From NCBI GenBank assembly GCA_943736015.1, contig OX031061.1, forward strand, positions 13,773,290 through 13,837,289: DNA of 64,000 bases, written 5' to 3'. The DNA comes from Tridacna crocea. Taxonomy: Eukaryota; Mollusca; Bivalvia; Cardiida; Cardiidae. The translations under genes and the position numbers were made by a program. The notes beneath the pieces are model-generated. The model made no database searches, had not been told where the DNA came from, and was given only the letters and a program-made list of their open reading frames with translations. Of this stretch, positions 41,528-52,666 are shown one piece after another (position 1 is the first letter of the stretch; each line of letters starts with the position of its first letter).

Positions 41528-44500
41528 AGCTCACCTGAGCACGAAGTGCTCATGGTGAGCTATTGTGATCGTGCTGTGTCCGTCGTCCGTCGTGCGTCGT
41601 CCGTCGTCAACTTCTTACCTTGTGTACGCTCTACAGGCCACAGTTTTGGTCGGATACTCATGAAAGTTGGTCAGGATGTTTGTCTCGATGAAATCTCAGA
41701 CGAGTTCGAAAATGGGTCATGTGGGGTCAAAAACTAGGTCACTAGGTCAAATCTTAGAAAAACCTTGTGTACACTCTAGAGGCCGCATTTTGAGTCGGAT
41801 ACTCATGAAAGTTGGTCAGGATGTTTGTCTCGATGATATCTCGGACGAGTTCGAAAATGGGTCACGTGGGGTCAAAAACTAGGTCACTAGGTCAAATCTT
41901 AGAAAAACCTTGTGTACGCTCTAGAGGCCGCATTTTGAGTCCGATACTCATGAAAGTTGGTCAGGATGTTTGTCTCGATGATATCTCGGACGAGTTCGAA
42001 AATGGGTCACGTGGGGTCAAAAACTAGGTCACCAGGTCAAATCTTAGAAAAACCTTGTGTACGCTCTAGAGGCCGCATTTTCAGTCGGATACTCATGAAA
42101 GTTGGTGAGGATGTTTGTCTCGATGATTTCTCGGACGAGTTCGAAAGTGGGTCACGTGGGGTCAAAAACTAGGTCACCAGGTCAAATCTTAGAAAAACCT
42201 TTTGTACGCTCTAGAGGCCACATTTTTAGTTGGATACTCATGAAAGTTGGTCAGGATGTTTGTCTGGATGATATCTCGGACGAGTTTGAAAATGGGTCAC
42301 GTGGGGTCAAAAACTAGGTCACCAGGTCAAATCTTAGAAAAACCTTTTGTACGCTCTAGAGGCCACATTTTTAGCTCACCTGAGCACGAAGTGCTCATGG
42401 TGAGCTATTGTGATTGTGCTGTGTCCGGCGTCCGTCGTCCGTCGTCCGTCGTCAACTTTTTACCTTGTGTACGCTCTAGAGGCCACAGTTTTAGTCGGAT
42501 ACTCATGAAAATTGGTCAGGATGTTTGTCTCGATGAAATCTCGGACAAGTTCGAAAATGGGTCATGTGGGGTCAAAAACTAGGTCACTAGGTCAAATCTT
42601 AGAAAAACCTTGTGTACGCTCTAGAGGCCACATTTTGAGTCGGATACTCATGAAAGTTGGTCAGGATGTTTGTCTCGATGATATCTCGGACGAGTTTGAA
42701 AATGGGTCACGCGGGGTCAAAAACTAGGTCACCAGGTCAAATCTTAGAAAAACCTTGTGTACGCTCTAGAGGCCACATTTTCAGTCGGATACTCATGAAA
42801 GTTGGTCAGGATGTTTGTCTGGATGATATCTCGGACGAGTTCGAAAATGGGTCACGTGAGGTCAAAAACTAGGTCACCAGGTCAAATCTTAGAAAAACCT
42901 TTTGTACGCTCTAGAGGCCACATTTTCAGTCGGATACTCATGAAAGTTGGTCAGGATGTTTGTCTGGATGATATCTCGGACGAGTTCGAAAATGGGTCAC
43001 GTGGGGTCAAAAACTAGGTCACCAGGTCAAACCTTAGAAAAACCTTTTGTACGCTCTAGAGGCCACATTTTCAGTCGGATACTCATGAAAGTTGGTCAGG
43101 ATGTTTGTCTGGATGATATCTCGGACGAGTTCGAAAATGGGTCACGTGGGGTCAAAAACTAGGTCACTAGGTCAAACCTTAGAAAAACCTTTTGTACGCT
43201 CTAGAGGCCACATTTTCAGTTGGATACTCATGAAAGTTGGTCAGGATATTTGTCTGGATAATATCTCGGACAAGATCGAAAATGGGTCACGTGGGGTCAA
43301 AAACTAGGTCACTAGGTCAAATGTTAGAAAAACCTTTTGTAGGCTCTAAAGGCCACATTTTCAGTCCGAAACTCTTGTAAGTTGGTCAGAATGTTTGTCT
43401 TGATGATATCTCAGACAGGTTTGAAAATGGGTCATTGGGGGTTAAAAACTAGGTCACCAGGTCAAATCTTAGAAAAACCTTGTATATGCTCTGGATGCCA
43501 CATTTTCAGTCCAACACTCTTGAAAATTAGTCAGAATGTTTGCCTTTATAATATCTTGGATGAGTTTGAAAATGGGTCATGTTGGGTCAAAAACTGGGTC
43601 AATAGGTCAAATGTTATAAACACCTTTTGTATGCTCTGGAGGACACATTTTCAGTCTGATACTCCTAAAACTTGTTCATAATATTTGTCCTGGTGATACC
43701 TTGAATGAGATTGAAAATGGGTCATGTGGAGTCAAAAACTAGGTCAATGGGTCAAATATTAGAAAAACCTTGTGTACACTCTAGAGGCTACATGTTCTGC
43801 CTGATATTCTTCAGACTTGGTCAGAATGTTTGTTTTGGTGATGTCTCAAAAGAGTTTGATAATGGGTAATTGTAGGGTCCAAAACTAGGTCACTTGATGA
43901 AATCTTAGAAAAACCTTTTGTACACTGTAGAGGCCACATTTTCAGTCCAATACTCATGAAACTTGGCCAGAATGTTTGTCTTATTGATATCTCAAAAGTG
44001 TTTGATGATGGGTAATGTCTGATAAAAAACTAGGTCACTGGGAAACTAGATGGTGCATGTTTGGTCAATAAACTCAGGTGAGCGATTTCAGGGCCATCAT
44101 GGCCCTCTTGTTAGTTGGATACTCATGAAAGTTGGTCAGGATGTTTGTCTGGATGATATCTCGGACGAGTTTGAAAATGGGTCACGTGGGGTCAAAAACT
44201 AGGTCACCAGGTCAAATCTTAGAAAAACCTTTTGTACGCTCTAGAGGCCACATTTTCAGTCGGATACTCATGAAAGTTGGTCAGAATGTTTGTCTGGATG
44301 ATATCTCGGACGAGTTTGAAAATGGGTCACGTGGGGTCAAAAACTAGGTCACTAGGTCAAATCTTAGAAAAACCTTTTGTACGCTCTAGAGGCCATATTT
44401 TCAGTTGGATACTCATGAAAGTTGGTCAGGATGTTTGCATGGATGATATCTCGGACAAGAACGAAAATGGGTCATGTGGGGTCAAAAACTAGGTCACTAG

Positions 44501-44614
44501 GTCAAATGTTAGAAAAACCTGTTGTAGGCTCTAGAGGCCACATTTTCACTAGATGGTGCATGTTTGGTCAATAAACTGAGGTGAGCGATTTCAGGGCCAT
44601 CATGGCCCTCTTGT
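41528..44614 (+). mobile_element. Outer pearl/Helentron-like element with 145 bp tandem array
   Basis: It begins AGCTCACCTGAGCACGAAGT and a CCGTCGTCCGTCGT microsatellite. 145 bp units follow, each with 'atactcatgaaagttggtca', 'atatctcggacgagtt' and 'ctaggtcac-aggtcaaat'. It ends 'aactgaggtgagcgatttca' plus the hairpin GGGCCATCATGGCCC and TCTTGTT at 44614. The array is interrupted by a complete element of the same family (42373-44112). Each unit contains a 71-codon open frame, but the frames shift between units and carry no recognisable domain, so I do not call a protein. Confidence 0.88.
42373..44112 (+). mobile_element. Complete pearl/Helentron-like element inserted in the array of its own family
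   Basis: It runs AGCTCACCTGAGCACGAAGT to GGGCCATCATGGCCCTCTTG plus TT. To its left the outer unit stops at 'aggccacattttt' and to its right continues 'agttggatactcatg'. Joined, these give exactly the uninterrupted unit seen at 42215-42240, so the insertion was into a T run without base loss or target duplication. Its core has about eleven units, the first several near-identical and the last five diverged. Confidence 0.88.
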
Positions 44615-44868
44615 TGAATATGTGGTGCTGCATTTTTTAAACAAAAGTCATTAACCACGATCATCAGACTAACAATAACCACCATACACGTAGTATGAAT
44701 GAAATCTACATGTACCTTTATTTTATGCACAAAAGTGATTATGTGTGGCTGGTATTGGGCATTTAAGCATTTTAGCTTTCTATTCTTTTTTGGAAAATAT
44801 GTTGCGAATGGGAGTATTTTCTTGTATCAAGGAATTGTTCCTACAATGTTTCAAATCTCAGAATCCTG

Positions 44869-45367
44869 TAACCCTTTACCACACAATGACAGCTTTTAAC
44901 ACCTCTGAGGAAGAGGCTTTTGAAAACTTCATGGGAAAAGGAGAAAATGCTGGTAACCAGCATTTTCTCCCCTTCCCCACAAAGTGTTCTTCTCTATCAA
45001 AGAAAAATTCCATCATTTGAGCCACTATGAAATTATCACCAACAAATGCTTTCGATTAGGATAGGTCTAAAATTCTGCTGTGTGGTAAAGGGTTAAAGTT
45101 ATTCCATGTCAGTCATGGATCATTTTACTCTATCACATTTAACTTGTTACCACACAACAATATTTTAGGCTTATCCAACTCGAAAGCATTTGCAGACAAC
45201 AAAATAAGAGTAACTGAAAATTTGAAATCTGTTTTGTGAAGGGTAGAAAACATTGTGGGAAAAGGAGAAAATGCTGGTTACCAGCATTTTCTCCTTTTCC
45301 CACAATGTTTTCTAAAGGCTTCTTTCTCAGGGTTGTCAAAAGTAGGGATTGTGTGGTAATGGGTTAA
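44869..45367. repeat. Two MITE copies
   Basis: 44869-45096, with the variant right arm also seen at 22649-22869, and 45139-45367, a full standard copy in inverse orientation. Confidence 0.85.
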
Positions 45368-45461
45368 GCATCCCTTGAGATTTATTCCTGTCCTACATGA
45401 ATTCTATCACATTTTTGCATCGTTGAGTTTATTCCATGTTCCTCATGGCAAAGGTTTTTAT

Positions 45462-46228
45462 AATATACCCCAACAATTAAGTGAAGAGGCATATACTAGA
45501 ATCACCATGCTGTCTGTCCGTCCGTCTGTCTATAGAGACAAATTTGTCTGGCAAAATACTTGGACAGTTTTAACCCTTTACTCCATAGATACTCATTTCT
45601 ACACATTGCTTGTAGGAGCCATTGGAAAACATTGTGGCAAAAGGTTAAATTGCTCATCACGAGCAGTTTCACCTTTTTTAACAATGTTTTCTATGCTATC
45701 AAAAGGTGTCATTTACACGTAAGAAACCTAACTGTTATTTATGGTCAGTTATAGATGGCATAGGAATGCCTTATGGGGTAAAGGGTTAAACTCATTACCA
45801 AATGACATATTTGTTGCATTATCCAAATTGAAAGCATTTACAGATGATAAAATGAATTTGGCTCAGAAATTGTAACATGTTTTGGGAAGGGTAGAAAACA
45901 TTGTGGAAAAAGGTGAAAATGCTGGTAACCAGCATTTTCTCCTTTATCTACAATGTTTCCAAAAAAGCTGCTTTCTCTAGGTCGTTAAAAGTAGGGATTG
46001 TGTGGTATAGAGTTAAGGTACTGAACTCAAATTCACACACACTGTTCCTCTATATATATGAAATTGTGCATGTGCAATTTTCATGACCCTGCTGCGATTT
46101 GTGTAATTATCTCCCCTTGAACTTTTTTCCAACTCTTACTTTTGTACTAAACCATTCTGTGACAAAGATTTATTTTGTGATAAGGAGGTGGTGGGGGGTA
46201 CAAACACATTTAGTGACAAGTCTCGATC
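45462..46228 (+). repeat. 'GTATACTGG' repeat carrying a tandem MITE pair
   Basis: The repeat runs 'gcatatactagaatcaccat' to 'catttagtgacaagtctcg', and is interrupted from 45570 to 46016. The interruption is a type-B MITE (45570-45789) and a type-A MITE (45786-46016) sharing a central TTAA. The flanks, 'acagtttTAA' and 'TTAAggtactgaac', match the uninterrupted copy 'cactttttaaggtgctgaac' at 31245-31264. Confidence 0.9.
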
Positions 46229-46330
46229 TATTACATTTTTGTATCCCTTGAGGTTAAATGATGTCCCCCATGGATCAGCTTTTCCTTTCATTATACCTCA
46301 ATATCCCATGAGGTATTTCTATGTCCCTGA

Positions 46331-48303
46331 TTAAATCTTTTTACCAAATGACAATATTCTAGACATGTCCAAATTGAAAGCATTTGCAGACGACAATTTT
46401 AATGTAGCTCATGTTGCAGTCTTTCTTTAATAGGGTTCTATATAAAACATTTTGGGAAAAGGAGAAAATGCTGGTAACCAGCTTTTTCTCCTATTACCAC
46501 AACAATATGTACCTTTCTCAAAACAAATTTCAAATTTTCAGTCTCTTTTATTTTGTTGTCTGCAAATACTTTTGATTTGGACAAGCCTAAAATATTGTCA
46601 CTTGGTGGAGAGTTAAGTCTATGCCAAAAATACAGTTTTGGGTAATCCAAATTAAAAGCATAAGCAGACCACAAATTGAGTGTGGCTTTTCTTGTGCAAT
46701 TCATTTTAACCCTTTCCCAAACGACAAATTTTAAATGCTTCCAAACTCAGAGTTTGCAGACGATAATTTCAAATTTGATGAAAATGGCAGAAAGTTCTCC
46801 AAATGGGTAGAAAACACAGTGAGAAAAGGAGAAATTGCTCGAGCAATTTCTCCTTTTCCCACAGTGTTTTCAAAAGACTTGTACTGTAGACACCTAAAAA
46901 CAAGAGCTTGTTTAGGAAGGGTTAAAAGAGAGGAAGTCATTGTAGGAAAAGAAGAAAATGCTTTTTACTGCCATTCTCTCCTTTTCCAGCAAAGTTCTCT
47001 TAACTCTTTACCTCACAATCCCAACTTGAAATGACCCGGAGAAAAAAAGCCTTTGAAAACATTTTGGGGAAAAGAACAAAATGCTGGTAACCAGCATTTT
47101 GTTCTTTTCCCACAATGTTTTCAACCCTTTTAAGCATTTTCTCCTTTTCCCACAATGTTTTCAACCCTTCCCTAGAAAAATTTCAGTTTTTGAGTCACAT
47201 TAGTTTTTATTGTCATCAAATGCTTTGAATTTGGATGGGACGAAAATTTTATCATTTGGCAGAGGTTTAACCATAATAATGGAAATTGCTTGGTTAAGGG
47301 TCTACTTGGGGATTGTGCTGTCTGATCTTCATCTACACTGTAGATTATGAATAGTCAAAGATATAGAGGTATTTTAACTCATTACCAAACGACAATATTT
47401 TAGACTGGTCCAAGTTGAAAGCATTTGCAGACAACAAAATAAAAGTGACTGAAAATTCGAAATTTAATTTTGCAAAGGGTAGAAAACATTGTGGAAAAAG
47501 GAGAAAATGCTGGTTACCAGCATTTTCTCCTTTTCCCACAATGTTTTCTGAAGGCTTCTTTCTCAGGGGCGTCAAAAGTAGGGATTGTGTGGTAATGGGT
47601 TAAGTGTAAAGATGTGTGTGAAGAGTGAGATTGTAGTTATTGTTCTGTTGTGTTTTATACTTGGACTCTGTACCAAACAATTTAGTGCTTGAATGGCCCT
47701 GAAGGAGGAGCTTTTGGAAAACATTGTGGGTAAAGAAGAAAATGCTGGTTACTTTCCAACAAAGTTTTCGTCCTTTTTTTAGAATCAAGAATCAAATTTC
47801 ATCATTTTAGCCGTTTTGAATTTGTCGTCTGCAAGTGCTGTCAGTTGGACAAGTTTAAACTGTTGTCATCTGGTAAAGAATTAAGACACTTAAATCTATA
47901 TCACATAGTTTTGGTATTAGACTCGTCCAAAATGAAAGTATCTACAGACGACAAATAGGCTCAAGTCAAAGTTTTTGTGTTTGAAAGAGTACAAAAACAT
48001 TTTCTTTTCTTTTTCCCACAATGTTTTCAAAAGCTTACTTTGTCAAGGTTGTTAAAACTTGGGTTTGTGTGGTAAGGCGTTAACGCATTACCATGAAATC
48101 CCTCCTTTTGACAACCACAAGAAAGAAGCCTTTAGAAGGCATTGTGGGAAAAGGAGAAAATACTGGTAACCAGCATTTTCTCCTTTCCCACAATCTTTTC
48201 TACCCTTTACAAAACAAATTTCAAATTTTCTGTCACTTTTTCTTTGTCGTCTGCAGATGCTTTTTGGACAAGCCGAAAATATTGTCGTTTGGTAATGAGT
48301 TAA
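46331..48303. repeat. Seven MITE copies of several subfamilies
   Basis: Copies at 46331-46616, 46706-46925 (type with CTCGAG at the palindrome centre and ends TTAACCCTTTCCCAAAC), 47000-47270 (with a duplicated half-palindrome), 47374-47603, about 47668-47884, about 47900-48080 and 48080-48303. I see no host exon in this stretch. Confidence 0.82.
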
Positions 48304-48439
48304 ACTGTTGATGCAGCTAGTGTGTGTATGAGAAAACATTTATTTTCATTAAAAAAAAGAAGATATTACAATAATTATTAAAAAAAAAATACATTTGTTT
48401 TTTTAATTGTTGTCAATAGATAAAACAAAGAGCTATTTT

Positions 48440-50456
48440 TCGTGTTGTTTTGTTATTTCATCTCTTCTTTATGTCCTTATCATCTCTTTTTAGCTCACCT
48501 GAGCACAACGTGCTCAAGGGGAGCTTTTAGGATCACCCGGTGTCCGTCGTCCGTCGTCCGTCGTGCGTCGTCCGTCGTCAACAATTCTTTAAACATCAAC
48601 TCCTCCTAAACCGCTGGGCGGATTTGGACCAAACTTGGCAGGAATGTTCCTTGGGAGGTCCTCTTTAAAAATTGTTCACAGAATTTGATTCCATCAAAAA
48701 CTCTGGTTGCCATGGCAACCAAATGGAATTTTTTAGCAAATTCTTTAAAAATCTTCTCCTCTGAAACCGCTGGTTGGATTTTAAAATAATTTCACAGATA
48801 TGTTCCTTGGGTGACCCTTTTCAAAAATTGTTCGTGAAATTTTGATTCGTCAAAAAATGTGGCTCTGGTGAATGGGGGCTTCTTGCACTATACAGAAATG
48901 AAGGAATTCTTTAAAAATCTTCTCCTCTGAAACCGCTGGTCGGATTTTGAAATAATTTCACAGATATGTTCCTTGGGTTACCCTTTTCAAAAATTGTTCG
49001 TGAAATTTTGATTGGTCAAAAAATGTGGCTCTGGTGAATGGGGGCTTCTTGCACTGTACAGCAATGAAGGAATTCTTAAAAAATCTTCTTCTCTGAAACC
49101 GCTGGTCAGATTTTGAAATAATTTCACAGAGATGTTCATTGGGTGACCCTTTTCAAAAATTGTTCGCGAAATTTTGATTGGTCGAGAAACATGGCTCTGG
49201 TGAATGGGGGCTACTTGCACTATACAGAAATGAAGAAATTCTTAAAAATTCTTCTTCTCTGAAACCGCTGGCCAGATTTTAAAATAATTTCACACAGATG
49301 TTCCTTGGGTGACCCTTTTCAAAAATTGTTCGCGAAATTTTGATCCGTCAAGAAACATGGCTCTGGTGAATGGGGGCTTCTTGCACTATACAGAAATGAA
49401 GAAATTCTTAAAAATTCTTCTTCTCTGAAACAGCTGGCCAGATTTTGAAATAATTTCACAGAGATATTCCTTGGGTGACCCTTTTCTAAAATTGTTCGCG
49501 AAATTTTGATTGGCCAAGAAACATGGCTCTAGTGAATGGGGGCTACTTGCACTAGATGGAAATGAAGAAATTCTTGAAAATTCTTCTTCTCTGAAACCCG
49601 GGGTCAGATTTTAAAATAATCTGACAGAGATGTTCCTTTGGTGACCCTTTCCAAAAGCTGTACATATAATTTTGATCCCTCAAGAAACATGGCTCTTGTG
49701 AATGGGGGCTACTTGCACTATACGGACATGATGAAATTCTTTAAAATTTTCTTTCTCTGAAACCCCTGGTCAGATTTTAAAATAATTTCAGAGAGATGTT
49801 CCTTGGGTGACCCTTTTCAAAACTTGTTCGTAAATTTTGATCCATCAAGAAACATGGCTCTCGTGGATGGGGGTTACTTGCTCTTATACAGAAATGAAGA
49901 ATTCTTAAAAATTCTTCTTTTTGAAACTGATGGTCAGATTTCGAAATGACTTTTACAGGTGACCTTTTGAAAATTGCTTGGCAAAATTATAAATTTGGTT
50001 CCAATGTTTCAACGCTAAAAAAGAAAAAAAAAAAAAATAGACTATGGTCATCTCAAAAATTCAGGTGAGCGATCCAGGGCCATCTTGGCCCTCTTGTTTA
50101 TGTTCTTATCATCTCTTCTTTGTGGCCTGATCATCTCTTCTTTGTGGCCTGATCATCTCTTCTTTGGGGCCTGATCATATCTTGTGTCTCGACCATCTCT
50201 TATTTATGCCTTGACCATCTCTTATTTGTATCCTGACCATCTCGTATTTGTGTCCTGACCATCTCTTATTTGTGCCCTGACCATCTCTTGTGCCTTGACC
50301 ATCTCTTATTTGTGCCTTGACCATCTCTTTTTTGTGCCTTGACCATCTCTTACTTGTGCCTTGACCATCTCTTCTTTATATCCTGACCATCTCTTCTTTA
50401 TGTCCTGATCATCTTTTATTAATGTCCTTACCATCTCTTCTTTGTGTCCTGATCAG
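48440..50456 (+). repeat. CATCTCTT minisatellite, split by a pearl-like element
   Basis: The unit is about 23 bp, 'ccatctcttatttgtgcctt', with about 15 units at 50099-50456 and one or two at 48450-48490. The element at 48492-50098 separates them. Confidence 0.85.
48492..50098 (+). mobile_element. Pearl/Helentron-like element in the minisatellite
   Basis: It starts AGCTCACCTGAGCACAACGT with a long CCGTCGTCCGTCGT run. The core has about seven units of roughly 165 bp with 'cttgggtgacccttttcaaa' and 'catggctctggtgaatgggg'. It ends 'ttcaggtgagcgatccaggg' then CCATCTTGGCCCTCTTGTT. The ends include the inverted pair GCTCACCTGA / TCAGGTGAGC. The core matches the fragment at 1-540. Confidence 0.88.
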
Positions 50457-50494
50457 AAAATGGTGCTAGCCCTGCTAGCATAGCTATAGTAACC

Positions 50495-51510
50495 ATATGA
50501 GAAAATTTAAGACCGGTCTAAATTCAAAGCATTTGCAAGCAACAAAATAAATGAGGCTGAAAAATTGAAATTCTGTTTGGGAAGGGTAGAAGATATTGTG
50601 GAAAAAAGGAGAAAATCCTGGTTACTAGCATTTTCTCCTTTTCCCAAAATGTTTTTTTAAAGGCTTCTTTCTTAGGAACATCAAAAGTAGGGGTTGTGTG
50701 GTAATTGGTTAAGACCAGGGAGTATGGTATGAATCTCCAGTTAAACCATTTTGTTTCCCAGAAGTAACTAGAGCTTTCACTGAATGTGACTTAATACCCC
50801 TGCCAGCACTTTGACAGAAAAAAAAGTCAAGTTTAAGGGGAGATAATTCCTCAACCAGCAAGAATTGACACCTGAAAATTGCGTCTTGCAAATCTTCAAT
50901 ATATGATCAGTATATGTGCAAAGTTTCTGTACAATTGAAGGAAAACACAAATTTCTAGTATATTGTACACACATGGACAGACAGGCTATTCCAGTATACC
51001 CCCGAAAACATTCGTTTTGCGGGGGTATATTGATAGTCGATGCAATAGAGTTTATTCCCTCTCTCACAATTGATCATTCTTTAGAGGATGATCATGTTTG
51101 AAAGCAGCCATTGAAAGCAGTTATTAGGAATATCCATTATATCCGGCTAGATGGCATTCTACAATTACACATCTCTTTAATTTGGACAGGATACTGTCTG
51201 AAGTACTGGTAAGAAATGTGACAGCATAGATAGGTGGACAGGCAATATCAGTATAACTGAAATAACTCTGAAAACAGCATTAACTCTCTACCAGATGACA
51301 AAATTTTAAACTTATCCAAACTGAAAGCATTTGCAGACGACAAATTCAAGTGTGGCTCAAATGGCAGGGTTTGTCTTTGATAGGGTAGAAAACATTGTGG
51401 GAAAAGGAGAAAATGCTGGTTATCAGCATTTATTCCTTTTCCCACAGTGTTTTCCAAAGACTTCTTTCTCAAGGTCATTAAACCTTGGGATTGTGTGGTC
51501 AAGAGCTGAA
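50495..51510. repeat. MITEs and an inverted 'GTATACTGG' repeat
   Basis: MITE at 50495-50712. 'GTATACTGG' repeat on the minus strand at 50766-51030 (from 'aactagagctttcactgaat' to 'ttttgcgggggtata'). MITE at 51280-51510. A 70 bp segment at 51121-51190 is repeated directly at 51640-51709. Confidence 0.8.
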
Positions 51511-51709
51511 TATCACTTACACGTACATCAGAAAATGACAAAACAGAATGTAGTCCAACTCTTACGAACATGAAAGTTCACATGTGTATAAATATAAATA
51601 TAAACCACATCTGGCCAAAGAGATATCTCCCTAACACAGTTATTAGGAATATCCATTATCTCCGGCTAGATGGCATTCTACAAATACACGACTCTCTCAT
51701 TTGGGCAGA

Positions 51710-52660
51710 AGCGGACTAATTTTTAAAAACAACACGGTTACTATTCCTTTGATTTTCAAAAAAAAAAATGTTTACTCTAAAACGCAACCTTCATTTATCT
51801 ATGATCAGCCGGCATGTAACCTATGCATCGGCAATTAATTAAAACAGCCCCTACATGCTTGGGTAATAGGCTAATAGCTTCGGTAGAAGCCCTACTTTTC
51901 CCAGGTATTGGGGAATGGGTGATGCGTCATAGCAGACAGGCTGAATCTCAGAAGAATATGACATGCGCAGACAATGGGGGATTATCCATCTTTGCGAGCC
52001 AAGATTACGAACACTACCTTGGTGGATCGAGCCGGATTTCGATATCCCCCCGATAGGCACCCTATTGGCTGCTGGTTATTACCCCCCTTTACATCATATT
52101 TCTTATAACCAATGGAATATCCTTTTACAAACCGCTTACAAATACAATAATTCAACATGAAGCAATAACCACAAAAGTACTTCGACATTCCATAGCCATG
52201 TGCTGGGATATAGCCTAAAATCTCTAATAATTTATTGGTCACACTGAAACTTTCTGTAAATATTGTTTTTTTTGGTAATAAATCATTACAGATCCTGCAC
52301 ACATCCACGGAATTATCTGTGCTTGCCTCCTATTTTTATCCGAAATGTCGCAACCTTATTCTATTTCTATTAAAGATGAAATGCTACGAGCCATTTCATA
52401 CGGTGAGGTTAGAACTAGCTGCAACCAATGAAAATGCATATCTAAGGAAAGTTGAAATAAAGTTTGATCTGCCAAGGCTAGAGTAGCGAACTGGATCGTC
52501 ACCCTTGGCTTGCCAAGATGGGGGTTATCCGAAAAAGCGAAATTTCTCTTGCAGTGTCAATGAATTAAGTTAATGGGCTACTTGAGGACCATTCCATCGC
52601 ATGACTGAGTCAAACCAATTGGATTTCAGGGGTCCATAATTTAGTGAGTGATAACCTGTA
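51710..52660. other. Non-repetitive island
   Basis: About 950 bp matching none of the repeat families here and with more CpG than its surroundings. It contains the candidate zinc-finger exon on the minus strand. A 'gtgatgcgtcat' CRE/AP-1-like word occurs at 51919 and an ATTGG box on the minus strand near 52425. Confidence 0.4.
52070..52330 (-). CDS. Possible exon of a Cys-rich (ZAD-like) zinc-finger protein
   Basis: The minus frame encodes VDVCRICNDLLPKKTIF, then LLEILGYIPAHGYGMSKYFC and GYCFMLN. A CxxC pair, a 45-50 residue spacer and a second CxxC resemble the N-terminal zinc-binding module of some C2H2 proteins. The frame is open from a TAG upstream of GAG GCA AGC to about 51982. No ATG precedes the module, so it would have to be an internal exon or a gene fragment. 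No C2H2 array is visible nearby. Confidence 0.3.
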
Positions 52661-52666
52661 TGGTAT

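Noticed and set aside
41456-44492. Series of 71-codon ORFs spaced 145 bp
   Set aside because: They follow the tandem unit, which is not a multiple of 3. No domain is recognisable, so they are annotated as a tandem repeat in mobile elements.
41640-44530. Regular direct repeats resembling a CRISPR array
   Set aside because: The units are 145 bp, contiguous and without unique spacers, in a eukaryotic intron-rich context. No cas genes are present.
45375-45722. 115-codon ORF
   Set aside because: It spans the 'GTATACTGG' repeat and the type-B MITE; the frame is accidental.
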